Assembly (NCBI RefSeq): GCF_003385595.1
Contig: NZ_QNUE01000027.1
Coordinates: 1 to 48,498 of the forward strand
Direction: 5' to 3'
Length of the DNA stretch: 48,498 nucleotides
Source of the DNA: Chryseobacterium flavum
GTDB taxonomy: Bacteria > Bacteroidota > Bacteroidia > Flavobacteriales > Weeksellaceae
A model generated the notes under the pieces. The model ran no database searches. It saw nothing but the letters and a program-made list of their open reading frames with translations, and was not told the DNA's origin. Both the position numbers and the translations under genes were made by a program. Shown piece by piece: positions 34,283 through 42,096 of this stretch; position 1 is the stretch's first letter, and each line of letters opens with the position of its first letter.

Positions 34283-36304
34283 TTATTTAAATTTTTTCTT
34301 AAAGCTGAACTTAAGCCGGTTCATCAATCCCGGTTCTATGATATCAATTCCCAGTCCGAAGTTACTGTCTGCCACAATATGATGATCATTTCTGAACTGT
34401 TCAAATTCACTCTGTGGAATTTCAATATTAATAAGAGGATTGTATTCAATGTATACACTTGCCCCGTTCTTATTTACTTTTTTACGGCTTTTATAATCAA
34501 AATACGGATTGGCAATGGTACTTTCCTGAACGGTATATTTTTCTTCAGTATCAATTTTATGATCTGTATGCAGGTTGATCTCATACTTCTCACTGTCGAA
34601 ATTATGCCAGAACGGTAAATCTTTATGCATGAAATCCCTTGCACTTGCCTTTACTACATTCCGGTCGAAATACATCAGGAAACGGTTCTTCTGCGGATCT
34701 ACAAAATACGGGTTCTCAACACTGGCAGAATACTGAACCTTCACTTCATTCAGTCTCTTGTCATCGCTTACCACATCAATGGCGGCATCTTTGAACACAT
34801 TACGTACATCTGTACCGTTCCTGTCGCCGGAATAATTAAGCGCATAGAAAAGGAAGCTGTTCCAGCTGTCTATAATTTCCCTCTTATTGGTACTCTTAAA
34901 ATATCTTCTCATCGCATTAGCCCTGTTTCCTTTGTAGGTAGTTGACAAAGTAAGCTTACCCGTATTTCCCTGTGCAATAAAATCTACTTTTTCATCAATG
35001 CAGAAATAAGGGTATTTATAAGGCTTTCTTACCTGCAGCTCCTGATCTTTTTTCACTTCCAGATAATGCATAAAATACATAAATCCTCTGTTCTCTATCA
35101 GCCCGAATTCATCACGGATGGTAGCATCAATAAAATATTCCTGTCCTTTGTAATTTACTTTTACCACAACATGGTTGAAGCTTAAAAGAGACGGCAGGTA
35201 ATATTTGATATAATAATCTGTATTGAAATTTACCAATACTACGGAAGCTTCTACTCCGATATAATCAAGGATTACCTTTAATAAAACCGATTTTGCCTTA
35301 CAATCTCCCTGCTTGTTTTCATACGTTACTGATGGTTCCTGTGGTTTATGCCCATTCATTTCATCAGCATTGAAGATATAATAAATATGGTTCTGGACAT
35401 ATTCTATGGCAAACCGGAGTTTTTCATCCTGATCAGTAATCGCATCCAGCTTTTCAATCAGGTTCGGCGCAAAATCTTTTAAGGAAGCTTTATTGAAAAC
35501 CTCTTCATAAATAGGCACAACATAGTTGGAGAGGTCTTTCCAGTTGCTTTCTGTAGCAAAATCTACATAAGGAAAAATCTCACGTCCGGAATCTACAGGA
35601 TTGATATAGTTCTGCTCTTCAATAACAAATCGATCTCCTTTTTTCAGATGATTTACTTCCGGTTCAAGAACATTACCCTGTTCATCTCTGAAAAACGTTT
35701 TTTTATAAGCGATCGTCTGATCACGCTCATTGATGAATGTGAATTTAAAGCTGCCATAAGCCCAGTAATTATCCGGGCTTACCCACACATATTTTGAAAA
35801 TTCCTTTCTCAGGAAATCACGATCGGTAAATTCTTTAATCCTTGAGTCTTCTAAAATCAGTACATCATATAATCTGAGATCTTTGATCGTAATATTGATT
35901 TTTTTATTACTGCTCAGCACCCCTCCGCTGCTCTGATTTTCACTGTCAAGGACTTTTATTTTCGTATCCGGAATTTTATCGATCAGTACACCGTCCCTCA
36001 GAACGCTGATCCTGTGAATCTGGTATATTTCATTCTCTTCCACGATAACATCTGAAACAGAGGCTCTTTCCAGGTTTCCAGGCTCATTCAGGGTATATGC
36101 CATACAGACATATTCACTGTTTTCCGTATTGCTTGTATAATATTTTTTATCCAGAAAGTAGCAATAGTCCCTGCCTTCATCGATTTGTCTTCTGGCAAAT
36201 TCCGAATCTTTAATCCGGTTTATGATTTCCTCATCACCGATATTCCCCGCCCACTCTTCAGGCTTCTGAATTTTATATTGTTCCACTTGAATCTGATTAT
36301 CCAT
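34283..36304 (-). CDS. DUF3857 / transglutaminase-like protein
   Basis: 673 aa. The N-terminal ~260 residues match the DUF3857 beta domain, followed by a transglutaminase-like core with the catalytic triad visible: Cys335 in ENKQGDCKAKSVLLK, His378 in SFNHVVVKV and Asp393 in YFIDATIRDEF. A C-terminal beta domain (DUF2569/DUF3858-like) follows. Family members are usually exported, yet this one starts MDNQIQVEQYKIQKPEEW without a signal peptide, so it looks cytoplasmic or the start is wrong. First gene of the minus-strand group at 32.5-36.3 kb. The reaction is unknown. Confidence 0.82.
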   Translation of the reverse strand: MDNQIQVEQYKIQKPEEWAGNIGDEEIINRIKDSEFARRQIDEGRDYCYFLDKKYYTSNTENSEYVCMAYTLNEPGNLERASVSDVIVEENEIYQIHRISVLRDGVLIDKIPDTKIKVLDSENQSSGGVLSSNKKINITIKDLRLYDVLILEDSRIKEFTDRDFLRKEFSKYVWVSPDNYWAYGSFKFTFINERDQTIAYKKTFFRDEQGNVLEPEVNHLKKGDRFVIEEQNYINPVDSGREIFPYVDFATESNWKDLSNYVVPIYEEVFNKASLKDFAPNLIEKLDAITDQDEKLRFAIEYVQNHIYYIFNADEMNGHKPQEPSVTYENKQGDCKAKSVLLKVILDYIGVEASVVLVNFNTDYYIKYYLPSLLSFNHVVVKVNYKGQEYFIDATIRDEFGLIENRGFMYFMHYLEVKKDQELQVRKPYKYPYFCIDEKVDFIAQGNTGKLTLSTTYKGNRANAMRRYFKSTNKREIIDSWNSFLFYALNYSGDRNGTDVRNVFKDAAIDVVSDDKRLNEVKVQYSASVENPYFVDPQKNRFLMYFDRNVVKASARDFMHKDLPFWHNFDSEKYEINLHTDHKIDTEEKYTVQESTIANPYFDYKSRKKVNKNGASVYIEYNPLINIEIPQSEFEQFRNDHHIVADSNFGLGIDIIEPGLMNRLKFSFKKKFK

Positions 36305-36403
36305 ATAACAGTTAATTATTGTGTTTTTAAATCATAAATTATTAGAAGCTTCAAATTAAACGATTAAAAAAGTAAAAAACAATAGCAGAATTGCGACAAT
36401 TCA

Positions 36404-36416
36404 CCGGAAATTCCGG
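36404..36416. promoter_or_regulatory. Palindrome upstream of the DUF4377 gene
   Basis: CCGGAAATTCCGG is a perfect 13-bp palindrome at about -33 of a near-consensus -7 box (TAACTTTT, 36433-36440). Possibly a regulator-binding site. Confidence 0.4.
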
Positions 36417-36452
36417 CATGGTAATTGCGAGGTAACTTTTAAAATCAAGTTT

Positions 36453-37064
36453 ATGAAAAGTATAGCAACAATTCTAAAAGGAGCAGCTCCCGCTTTAGCA
36501 TTATTCGCAATGACACAATGTACAACCACCGCCGGAGCAAGAGCTTCTGATGAAAAAACGTTCATCGTAGGACCTCAGACTGCAGATTGTACAGGTGTAG
36601 CTCCTATGAAATGTCTGCAGGTAAAAGAAAAGGCTTCTGACAGCTGGACGAATTTCTACAGTAATATTGAAGGATTTACTTATGAGCCGGGATATGAATA
36701 TGTTTTAAAAGTAAAAACTGAAAATATTGCCAACCCGCCAGCCGACGGATCCTCCATAAAGTATACATTGGTAAAGCAGGTTTCTAAAACGAAAGCAGAA
36801 ATAGCAGCCAATGAAAAAACAATCATTGTAGGACCTCAAACCGTGGATTGTTCTGCAGGAGCAGGCCGTATGAAGTGTATGCAGGTTAAAGAGAATGCTT
36901 CTGACAGCTGGACGAATTTCTACAGCACTATTGAAGGATTCACCTATGAGCCGGGATATGAATATGTTTTAAAAGTGAAAACTGAAAAAATTGAAAATCC
37001 GCCGGCAGATGCTTCTTCAATCAAATATATATTGACAGAACAGGTTTCTAAAACGAAGAAATAA
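36453..37064 (+). CDS. Lipoprotein with two DUF4377 domains in tandem
   Basis: 203 aa. A hydrophobic signal segment ends at Cys23 (FAMTQC), a weak lipobox. Two very similar repeats follow: residues 34-114 and 121-203, both with (I)VGPQT.DC, MKC.QVKE.ASDSWTNFYS.IEGFTYEPGYEYVLKVKTE and YxLxxQVSKTK. The repeated phrase matches DUF4377, normally a single-copy module of secreted META/HslJ-like lipoproteins. Each repeat has two Cys that may pair. The two copies have diverged little, so the duplication looks recent. Function unknown. Confidence 0.8.
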   Translation: MKSIATILKGAAPALALFAMTQCTTTAGARASDEKTFIVGPQTADCTGVAPMKCLQVKEKASDSWTNFYSNIEGFTYEPGYEYVLKVKTENIANPPADGSSIKYTLVKQVSKTKAEIAANEKTIIVGPQTVDCSAGAGRMKCMQVKENASDSWTNFYSTIEGFTYEPGYEYVLKVKTEKIENPPADASSIKYILTEQVSKTKK

Positions 37065-37069
37065 TAATA

Positions 37070-37100
37070 AAAAACGCTTCTGAAATTCAGAAGCGTTTTT
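37070..37100. terminator. Bidirectional terminator
   Basis: AAAAACGCTTCTGAA / TTCAGAAGCGTTTTT perfect stem with T-runs on both strands, between the convergent DUF4377 and SPFH genes. Confidence 0.88.
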
Positions 37101-37206
37101 TATTGCAGAAAGCTTGAAGAATGAAGCCTGAAATTATTTTTGACAATCACGGAAAATTTTCCATTCATTTTTTCAGTTCAATTTAAGCTTCTTTTTTTCT
37201 TTTATC

Positions 37207-38145
37207 TTAAAATCCGGATTCTTTTTGAGGAGGTTCAGGATATTTACCTTTGGTGGCTTCCCCTACTGTATTTGCGGTTGTCATAGCCACAACAAGATCA
37301 TTCAGCATTCCGCTTGCTGCAGTGGGTGAATTGGGAAGAAGTACAAGGTTACTTCTGTTGCTTGCCCCCACTGAATGCAGAGTATCATAGTGCTGTGTCA
37401 CCACAATAAGTGCTGACGCTTCATGAGAATTGATATCTACATTATTCAGCATTCTTACGGACTCTTCAAGTCCTTTTGCTATTTCTCTCCTTTGATCGGC
37501 AATTCCCTGTCCCTGAAGTTTCTTAGATTCTGCCTCTGCTTTTGCAACGGCTACAATACGGATTCTTTGTGCTTCAGATTCATATTCTGCGGCGGTTTTT
37601 TCTCTTTCCGCAGCGTTAATTCTGTTCATCGCATGTTTTACCTGCTCATCCGGATCAATATCAGTAACCAGCGCTTTGATGATATCATAACCATAACTGT
37701 TCATAGCTTCCTGAAGCTCGCTTTTTACGGCTACCGCAATATCATCTTTTCTCACAAAAACATCATCCAGCTTGAGCTTAGGAACCTCAGCACGTACTAC
37801 ATCGAATACAAAAGAGGTAATTTGATTCTCAGGATTTTCCAGACGATAGTAAGCATCTCCCACCTGGTTTCTGATCACCTGATACTGAACGGAAATTTTC
37901 ATTTTAATGAAAACATTATCCAATGTTTTGGTGTCAATCATCACATCCAGCTGCTGGATTCTCAGGTTCAGTCTTTTAGCGATCTGATCTATAATCGGCA
38001 GTTTAAGATGGAGACCGGAATGTTTTACAGCCTGAAATTTCCCGAAGCGTTCAATAATCGCTGCTGTTTCCTGCTTAACCACAAAAAACGAAGCGAACAA
38101 AATGATAAGCCCGAAGAAAATAACGGGCGCTAAGTATATACCCAT
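37207..38145 (-). CDS. SPFH (band 7 / stomatin-type) membrane protein
   Basis: 312 aa. One N-terminal membrane helix (YLAPVIFFGLIILFASFFVV), then an SPFH domain from about residue 28 (AIIERFGKFQAVKHSGLHLKLPIIDQI ... RLNLRIQQLDV) and a coiled-coil region rich in Glu/Ala/Arg (AAEREKTAAEYESEAQRIRIVAVAKAEAESKKLQGQG). The tail ends in Pro-rich residues. Flotillin-like, forming oligomeric membrane microdomain rings; client unknown. No protease NfeD partner gene is next to it. Confidence 0.88.
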   Translation of the reverse strand: MGIYLAPVIFFGLIILFASFFVVKQETAAIIERFGKFQAVKHSGLHLKLPIIDQIAKRLNLRIQQLDVMIDTKTLDNVFIKMKISVQYQVIRNQVGDAYYRLENPENQITSFVFDVVRAEVPKLKLDDVFVRKDDIAVAVKSELQEAMNSYGYDIIKALVTDIDPDEQVKHAMNRINAAEREKTAAEYESEAQRIRIVAVAKAEAESKKLQGQGIADQRREIAKGLEESVRMLNNVDINSHEASALIVVTQHYDTLHSVGASNRSNLVLLPNSPTAASGMLNDLVVAMTTANTVGEATKGKYPEPPQKESGF

Positions 38146-38311
38146 AGTTTTTAATTTTTTAATATGTCGTTATAAATCCTGTTTTGTTAAAACAATTTTT
38201 ACCTGTGCTGTTTAAATATAGGAAAAATTAATTTAAGCCTTAAAGCATCATTCACTGGAAATCATGTAGAGTTATTCACAACATTTAAATTAAAATGATC
38301 CTGAAAAAACT

Positions 38312-38319
38312 TACTTTTG
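38312..38319 (+). promoter_or_regulatory. Promoter of the Crp/Fnr gene, decides the start
   Basis: TACTTTTG, a perfect -7 element 17 nt before the ATG at 38337. It lies inside the upstream open frame (which begins at 38295) and so excludes the longer start. Confidence 0.6.
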
Positions 38320-38336
38320 ATTATTCATTATACATT

Positions 38337-38909
38337 ATGGTCAATTCTAAAGAAATATTAAAAGATCACATCTCTAAATTCACTTCTCTTACTGATGAAC
38401 AACTTGACTATGTTTTCGGACATTTTGATCTGATTACTTTAAAGAAAGGGCAAAGTCTTATTTCGGAAGGCAATTTCGTGAATCATGAATATTTTGTTCT
38501 GGAAGGCTGTTTAAAAGCATTTTATCTTACTGACAATATGAAGATGTTTATTCTTCAGTTTGCCATGCCTACCTGGTGGGTAACGGATTTTGATGCTCTT
38601 TACAATAAAACAAGGGCTACCATTAATGTAGACTGCATTACAAATGCAGCAATTTTGTCCATTTCCAATGAGGACAGGGAAAAAATCTGTAATGAAATTC
38701 GTGAAGTTGAACATTTTTTCAGATGGCGGACCAATAAAGGATACGTTGCTGCACAGAAGCGTCTGCTTTCTTTTATGAATAACGATGCCAAATTCAGATA
38801 CGAGGAGCTTTTATCTATGTATCCCCAACTGTACAATCTTGTTCCGAAACATCTGATCGCTTCATATCTTGGAGTAACCAGAGAAACGCTGAGCAGGCTT
38901 CATCAATAA
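38337..38909 (+). CDS. Crp/Fnr-family transcriptional regulator
   Basis: 190 aa from the ATG at 38337. Residues about 10-115 form a cyclic-nucleotide-binding-type beta-roll (FDLITLKKGQSLISEGNFVNHEYFVLEGCLKAFYLTD), lacking the RxSA-type cAMP motif, so the effector is probably different. The C-terminal HTH is PKHLIASYLGVTRETLSRLHQ. No Fe-S Cys set as in Fnr. The co-oriented genes start 108 nt further on, with a gap in which the regulator may bind, making it the likely control of the YceI-to-flavoprotein set. Confidence 0.87.
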   Translation: MVNSKEILKDHISKFTSLTDEQLDYVFGHFDLITLKKGQSLISEGNFVNHEYFVLEGCLKAFYLTDNMKMFILQFAMPTWWVTDFDALYNKTRATINVDCITNAAILSISNEDREKICNEIREVEHFFRWRTNKGYVAAQKRLLSFMNNDAKFRYEELLSMYPQLYNLVPKHLIASYLGVTRETLSRLHQ

Positions 38910-38985
38910 TCTGCAGCTTTTTAAACTGTTTATTCTCATCTTCATTTTGTGAGGTACATCACGTAAATGTTTCTTTCGGTCAGCT

Positions 38986-38993
38986 GAACTTTG
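38986..38993 (+). promoter_or_regulatory. Probable promoter of the YceI gene
   Basis: GAACTTTG (one mismatch to TAnnTTTG), 24 nt before the ATG at 39018. It suggests that 39018 and not 38991 is the start. Confidence 0.4.
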
Positions 38994-39017
38994 TATCCAT
39001 ATTTAAACCCAATAAAA

Positions 39018-39551
39018 ATGGATACAAAAAATTTTAAAATCAATGCCGAAAACAGTACTATCGACTGGGTTGGAAGAAAAGTTACCGGAGCTCATAACGG
39101 AACAATTCGCATAAAAGAAGGCAACTTCATATTTGAAAACCAAAAACTTCAGTCCGGAAAGTTCGTTATTGATACCCGCTCCATCAAAATCCGTGACATT
39201 GAGGATACCGAAACCAATACACAGTTTGCCAACCATCTGGCTTCTGATGACTTCTTCAATTCCGAACAATTTCCTGAAGCTTCATTTGAAATTACTCATG
39301 CAGAACCTGGTGATGAGAATCTTTATTACGTACAAGGGCATCTTACCATCAAAGGTATTACTCAACCTACCGATACCAGCCTTCAAATTGTAACAACAGA
39401 TAATGCAGCTGTTCTAAAAGCCAAACTTGTAGTAGACAGAACAAAATTCAATATCAGATTCAGGTCCTCTAACTTCTTTACCAACCTGGGTGATACGTTG
39501 ATCTACAACAACTTTGATTTAAACATTCATCTTATTGCGGAAGCTTATTAA
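39018..39551 (+). CDS. YceI-family polyisoprenoid-binding-like protein
   Basis: 177 aa from 39018. The motif pattern NAENSTIDWVGRKVTGAHNGTIRIKEG ... GKFVIDTRSIKIRDIEDTETN ... HLASDDFFNSEQFPEASFEIT ... VQGHLTIKGITQP ... FNIRFRSSNFF is the YceI lipocalin-like barrel, which binds isoprenoid quinones or lipids. No signal peptide is seen, unlike Escherichia coli YceI, so it is probably cytoplasmic. First of the genes after the Crp/Fnr regulator; in Flavobacteriia this pair is a familiar neighbourhood. Confidence 0.88.
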   Translation: MDTKNFKINAENSTIDWVGRKVTGAHNGTIRIKEGNFIFENQKLQSGKFVIDTRSIKIRDIEDTETNTQFANHLASDDFFNSEQFPEASFEITHAEPGDENLYYVQGHLTIKGITQPTDTSLQIVTTDNAAVLKAKLVVDRTKFNIRFRSSNFFTNLGDTLIYNNFDLNIHLIAEAY

Positions 39552-39577
39552 TTCAATAACTCTAAAAATTTATCATC

Positions 39578-39796
39578 ATGCCATTCATCAAAGTAGATGT
39601 GCTTCGCGAAGACCTTAACCGCGAAACAAAACAACAGCTAATCAGAAAAATCAGTGAAGATGTAACCTCGGTTTTGAATAAGGATCCTCATTTAACACAT
39701 ATTGTTATTAACGAAATTGAAGACGATAACTGGGGGTATGCAGGGGAACAGGTGTCAGTATTAAAACAACAGGGATTTTCAACAGTAAAAAAGTAA
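39578..39796 (+). CDS. 4-oxalocrotonate tautomerase-like protein
   Basis: 72 aa. Starts MPFIKVDVLRE, so Pro1 becomes the catalytic N-terminal residue after removal of Met. About the length of the 4-OT family, forming hexamers of short beta-alpha-beta units. Its physiological substrate is not clear; members tautomerise enol/keto acids or dehalogenate. Lies 26 nt after yceI and 6 nt before the SDR gene, so it is likely cotranscribed. Confidence 0.85.
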   Translation: MPFIKVDVLREDLNRETKQQLIRKISEDVTSVLNKDPHLTHIVINEIEDDNWGYAGEQVSVLKQQGFSTVKK

Positions 39797-39802
39797 TCAG
39801 CA

Positions 39803-40537
39803 GTGAAAAAACAAACCGTAATCATAACAGGAGCCTCTTCAGGAATAGGATTGGAAACTGCCCGCTATTTTTTAAATCAAGGGGATAACGTGGTCATTAA
39901 TTCACAAACAGCAGTCAAATTAGAGAAAGTGTATCATGAACTGGGAGCCGGAGAAAATCTGGCAATGGTTGCCGGAAATGTTTCGGATAAGACAACAGGA
40001 GAAGCACTGGTGAAAACAGCTTTAGAAAGGTTCGGATCTGCTGATGTGCTCATCAACAACGCCGGAATTTACGAAAACAAACCATTTCTGGAAGTTACTG
40101 AAGACTATCTGGACCGTTTTTTAAGCATCAATTTAAAAGGAACATTCTTTACCACACAGGCGGCCATTCCTCAAATGATCAGAAAAAAAGACGGAGTGAT
40201 TATCAATGTGGGAACGCCATTAGTGTACCATGCCATTGCCCAATCTCCTTCTACGGCACCTATTTCGAGTAAGGGAGCTATTCATGCTCTTACCTTACAG
40301 CTTGCTGCAGAGTTTGGAAAAGACAATATCAGGGTTAATACGGTTGCGCCGGGATTGATCAGGACTCCGATGCATGGTGCAGGTCTTGATAACAATGCAG
40401 GAATGCACCTCATCAACCGTATCGGGGAACCTGAAGAAGTGGCTCAGATGATTTATGCGATTGCTAAAAATAAATTAATCTCCGGAGCCATCATCAATGT
40501 TGACGGAGGGATGGGTGCAGGACATCACTTATCATGA
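39803..40537 (+). CDS. Atypical short-chain dehydrogenase/reductase lacking catalytic Tyr
   Basis: 244 aa, GTG start. Rossmann signature TGASSGIG (9-16), NNAG at 85-88 and the C-terminal INVDGGMGAGHH are normal. In the active-site segment the motif reads STAPISSKGAI: Lys157 is present, but the Tyr four residues before it is Pro153, and the usual Ser 13 residues earlier is not apparent (INVGTPLVYHA). It is therefore either a differently working SDR subfamily or a non-catalytic nucleotide-binding member. Overlaps the next gene by 4 nt. Confidence 0.88.
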   Translation: MKKQTVIITGASSGIGLETARYFLNQGDNVVINSQTAVKLEKVYHELGAGENLAMVAGNVSDKTTGEALVKTALERFGSADVLINNAGIYENKPFLEVTEDYLDRFLSINLKGTFFTTQAAIPQMIRKKDGVIINVGTPLVYHAIAQSPSTAPISSKGAIHALTLQLAAEFGKDNIRVNTVAPGLIRTPMHGAGLDNNAGMHLINRIGEPEEVAQMIYAIAKNKLISGAIINVDGGMGAGHHLS

Positions 40538-40986
40538 AACTATCATTAATTATAGCATGGCTGTTCAGCTTTCCGTTGAGCGGTCATGCACAAAACCTTA
40601 AGAATATGAAAACCATTCAGGCACCAGAAACCGAAATAAGAAATGTCATAGAGCATTATTATTCCAAGGGAATTTATAAAGGCGATACAGAACTTTTGAA
40701 AAAGGCTTTTTATAAAGATGCCCTGCTTTTCGGAGATATCAATGGAATTCCTTATTTCAAAACTGCGGAACAGTATATTGAAGGAGTGGGAAACCGCGTA
40801 AGTCCGAAAAAATCGGGAAAGGATTTTATAGCTGAAATTATTTCAGTTGATATCATCAATTCAATTGCTGTCGCGAAATTGCATGTAAAAATGTATGACT
40901 TCAATTATTATAATTTCATAACTTTCAATAACATAGAAGGGAAATGGCTCATTGTTAACAAGACATTGACCCATGTACAACCTTAA
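40534..40986 (+). CDS. Exported NTF2-like (lumazine-binding-like) protein
   Basis: 150 aa. Signal peptide 1-19 (ending SGHAQ). The mature part (ETEIRNVIEHYYSKGIYKGDTELLKKAFYKDALLFGDINGIPYFKTAEQYIEGVG ... VDIINSIAVAKLHVKMYDFNYYNFITFNNIEGKWLIVNKTL) is the NTF2-like/SnoaL fold of the putative lumazine-binding domain (PF12893). A possible small-molecule hydrolase or binder. Its start overlaps the SDR stop by 4 nt, coupling the two, although it is exported and its partner is not. Confidence 0.75.
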   Translation: MKLSLIIAWLFSFPLSGHAQNLKNMKTIQAPETEIRNVIEHYYSKGIYKGDTELLKKAFYKDALLFGDINGIPYFKTAEQYIEGVGNRVSPKKSGKDFIAEIISVDIINSIAVAKLHVKMYDFNYYNFITFNNIEGKWLIVNKTLTHVQP

Positions 40987-41015
40987 TTCAAGCTTTTAAT
41001 GTAAACCAAAAAAAC

Positions 41016-42089
41016 ATGTGGAACAAAAATAGAATTACAGAATTAATCGGAATTGAATACCCTATCTTTCAGGGTCCTTTTGGCGGAGATTTTTCTACTG
41101 TTGAACTGACAACTACAGTGAGTAATCTTGGCGGACTGGGAGGTTTCGGAGCCTACACTTTGTCACCCCGGGAAATCTATGACATTCACCATAAAATACA
41201 GTCGAAAACTGATAAACCATACAATCTTAATCTGTGGGTAAGCGATAACGATATCATTGACGAAAAACATACAAAAGAGCAATATCAGAAGGCTGTTGAA
41301 ACTTTCAAACCTTATTTTGATCTTTTGGATATAGATATTCCGGCACCTCCACCCTCTTTTGAATCGAGATTCCAAAATCAGCTGGAAGTGATCTTTGACA
41401 TCAAACCTAAAGTTTTCAGCTTTATGTTTGGGTTGCTGAATGAAAACATCATCGAAGATCTTCATCATCAGGGAACTGTTGTGTTGGGAAATGCGACGAC
41501 ACTGGATGAAGCTGTTGCTTTGGAAAAAACCGGAGTAGATATTATCGTCGCTTCAGGATTTGAAAGCGGCGGCCACAGACCTTCATTTCTGGACAGGTCT
41601 GAACTTTCAACAACGGGAACTTTTGCTTTAATTCAATTAATCCGGGATCGTGTAAAGATTCCTGTAGTTGCTGCCGGGGGAATAGCGAACGGCCATGGCA
41701 TTGTAGGTGCTTTCCAGCTGGGAGCAGAAGCAGTACAGATTGGAACAGCATTTCTTGCAACGGAAGAATCCGGGGCGCTAGCCGTTCACAAAGAATTGTT
41801 ATTTTCCGCAGCTGCAAAATCTACCACTCTTACCAGGGCGTACACAGGAAGATTAGGGCGCGGAATTACGACAAAAATCACAAAGGATGTACTGACTGCA
41901 ACTGATAAAATATTGCCATTTCCTTTGCAGGCCCAGTTTATGAGAACCTTGAGAAAAGCTGCTTTGGAACAACAGAAAAATGATCTGGTATTCTTCTGGT
42001 CCGGACAGATTGCTCCTATTTTAAAGCATAAAAAAGCCTCCACCTTAATGAAATCATTAATCGAAGAGGCTTCTGAATTATTACAATAA
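41016..42089 (+). CDS. Nitronate monooxygenase-like flavoprotein
   Basis: 357 aa. TIM-barrel flavoprotein of the 2-nitropropane-dioxygenase family: IEYPIFQGPFGG at the N-terminus, GVDIIVASGFESGGHRPSF with the catalytic His region, and PVVAAGGIANGHGIVGAFQLGAEAVQIGTAFLATEESG as the FMN phosphate site. Could oxidise nitronates or be an enoyl reductase-type relative; the sequence alone does not decide. Last gene of the set behind the Crp/Fnr regulator, 29 nt after the NTF2-like gene. It ends 7 nt before the convergent dGTPase gene, with no terminator between. Confidence 0.88.
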   Translation: MWNKNRITELIGIEYPIFQGPFGGDFSTVELTTTVSNLGGLGGFGAYTLSPREIYDIHHKIQSKTDKPYNLNLWVSDNDIIDEKHTKEQYQKAVETFKPYFDLLDIDIPAPPPSFESRFQNQLEVIFDIKPKVFSFMFGLLNENIIEDLHHQGTVVLGNATTLDEAVALEKTGVDIIVASGFESGGHRPSFLDRSELSTTGTFALIQLIRDRVKIPVVAAGGIANGHGIVGAFQLGAEAVQIGTAFLATEESGALAVHKELLFSAAAKSTTLTRAYTGRLGRGITTKITKDVLTATDKILPFPLQAQFMRTLRKAALEQQKNDLVFFWSGQIAPILKHKKASTLMKSLIEEASELLQ

Positions 42090-42096
42090 ATAGAAT

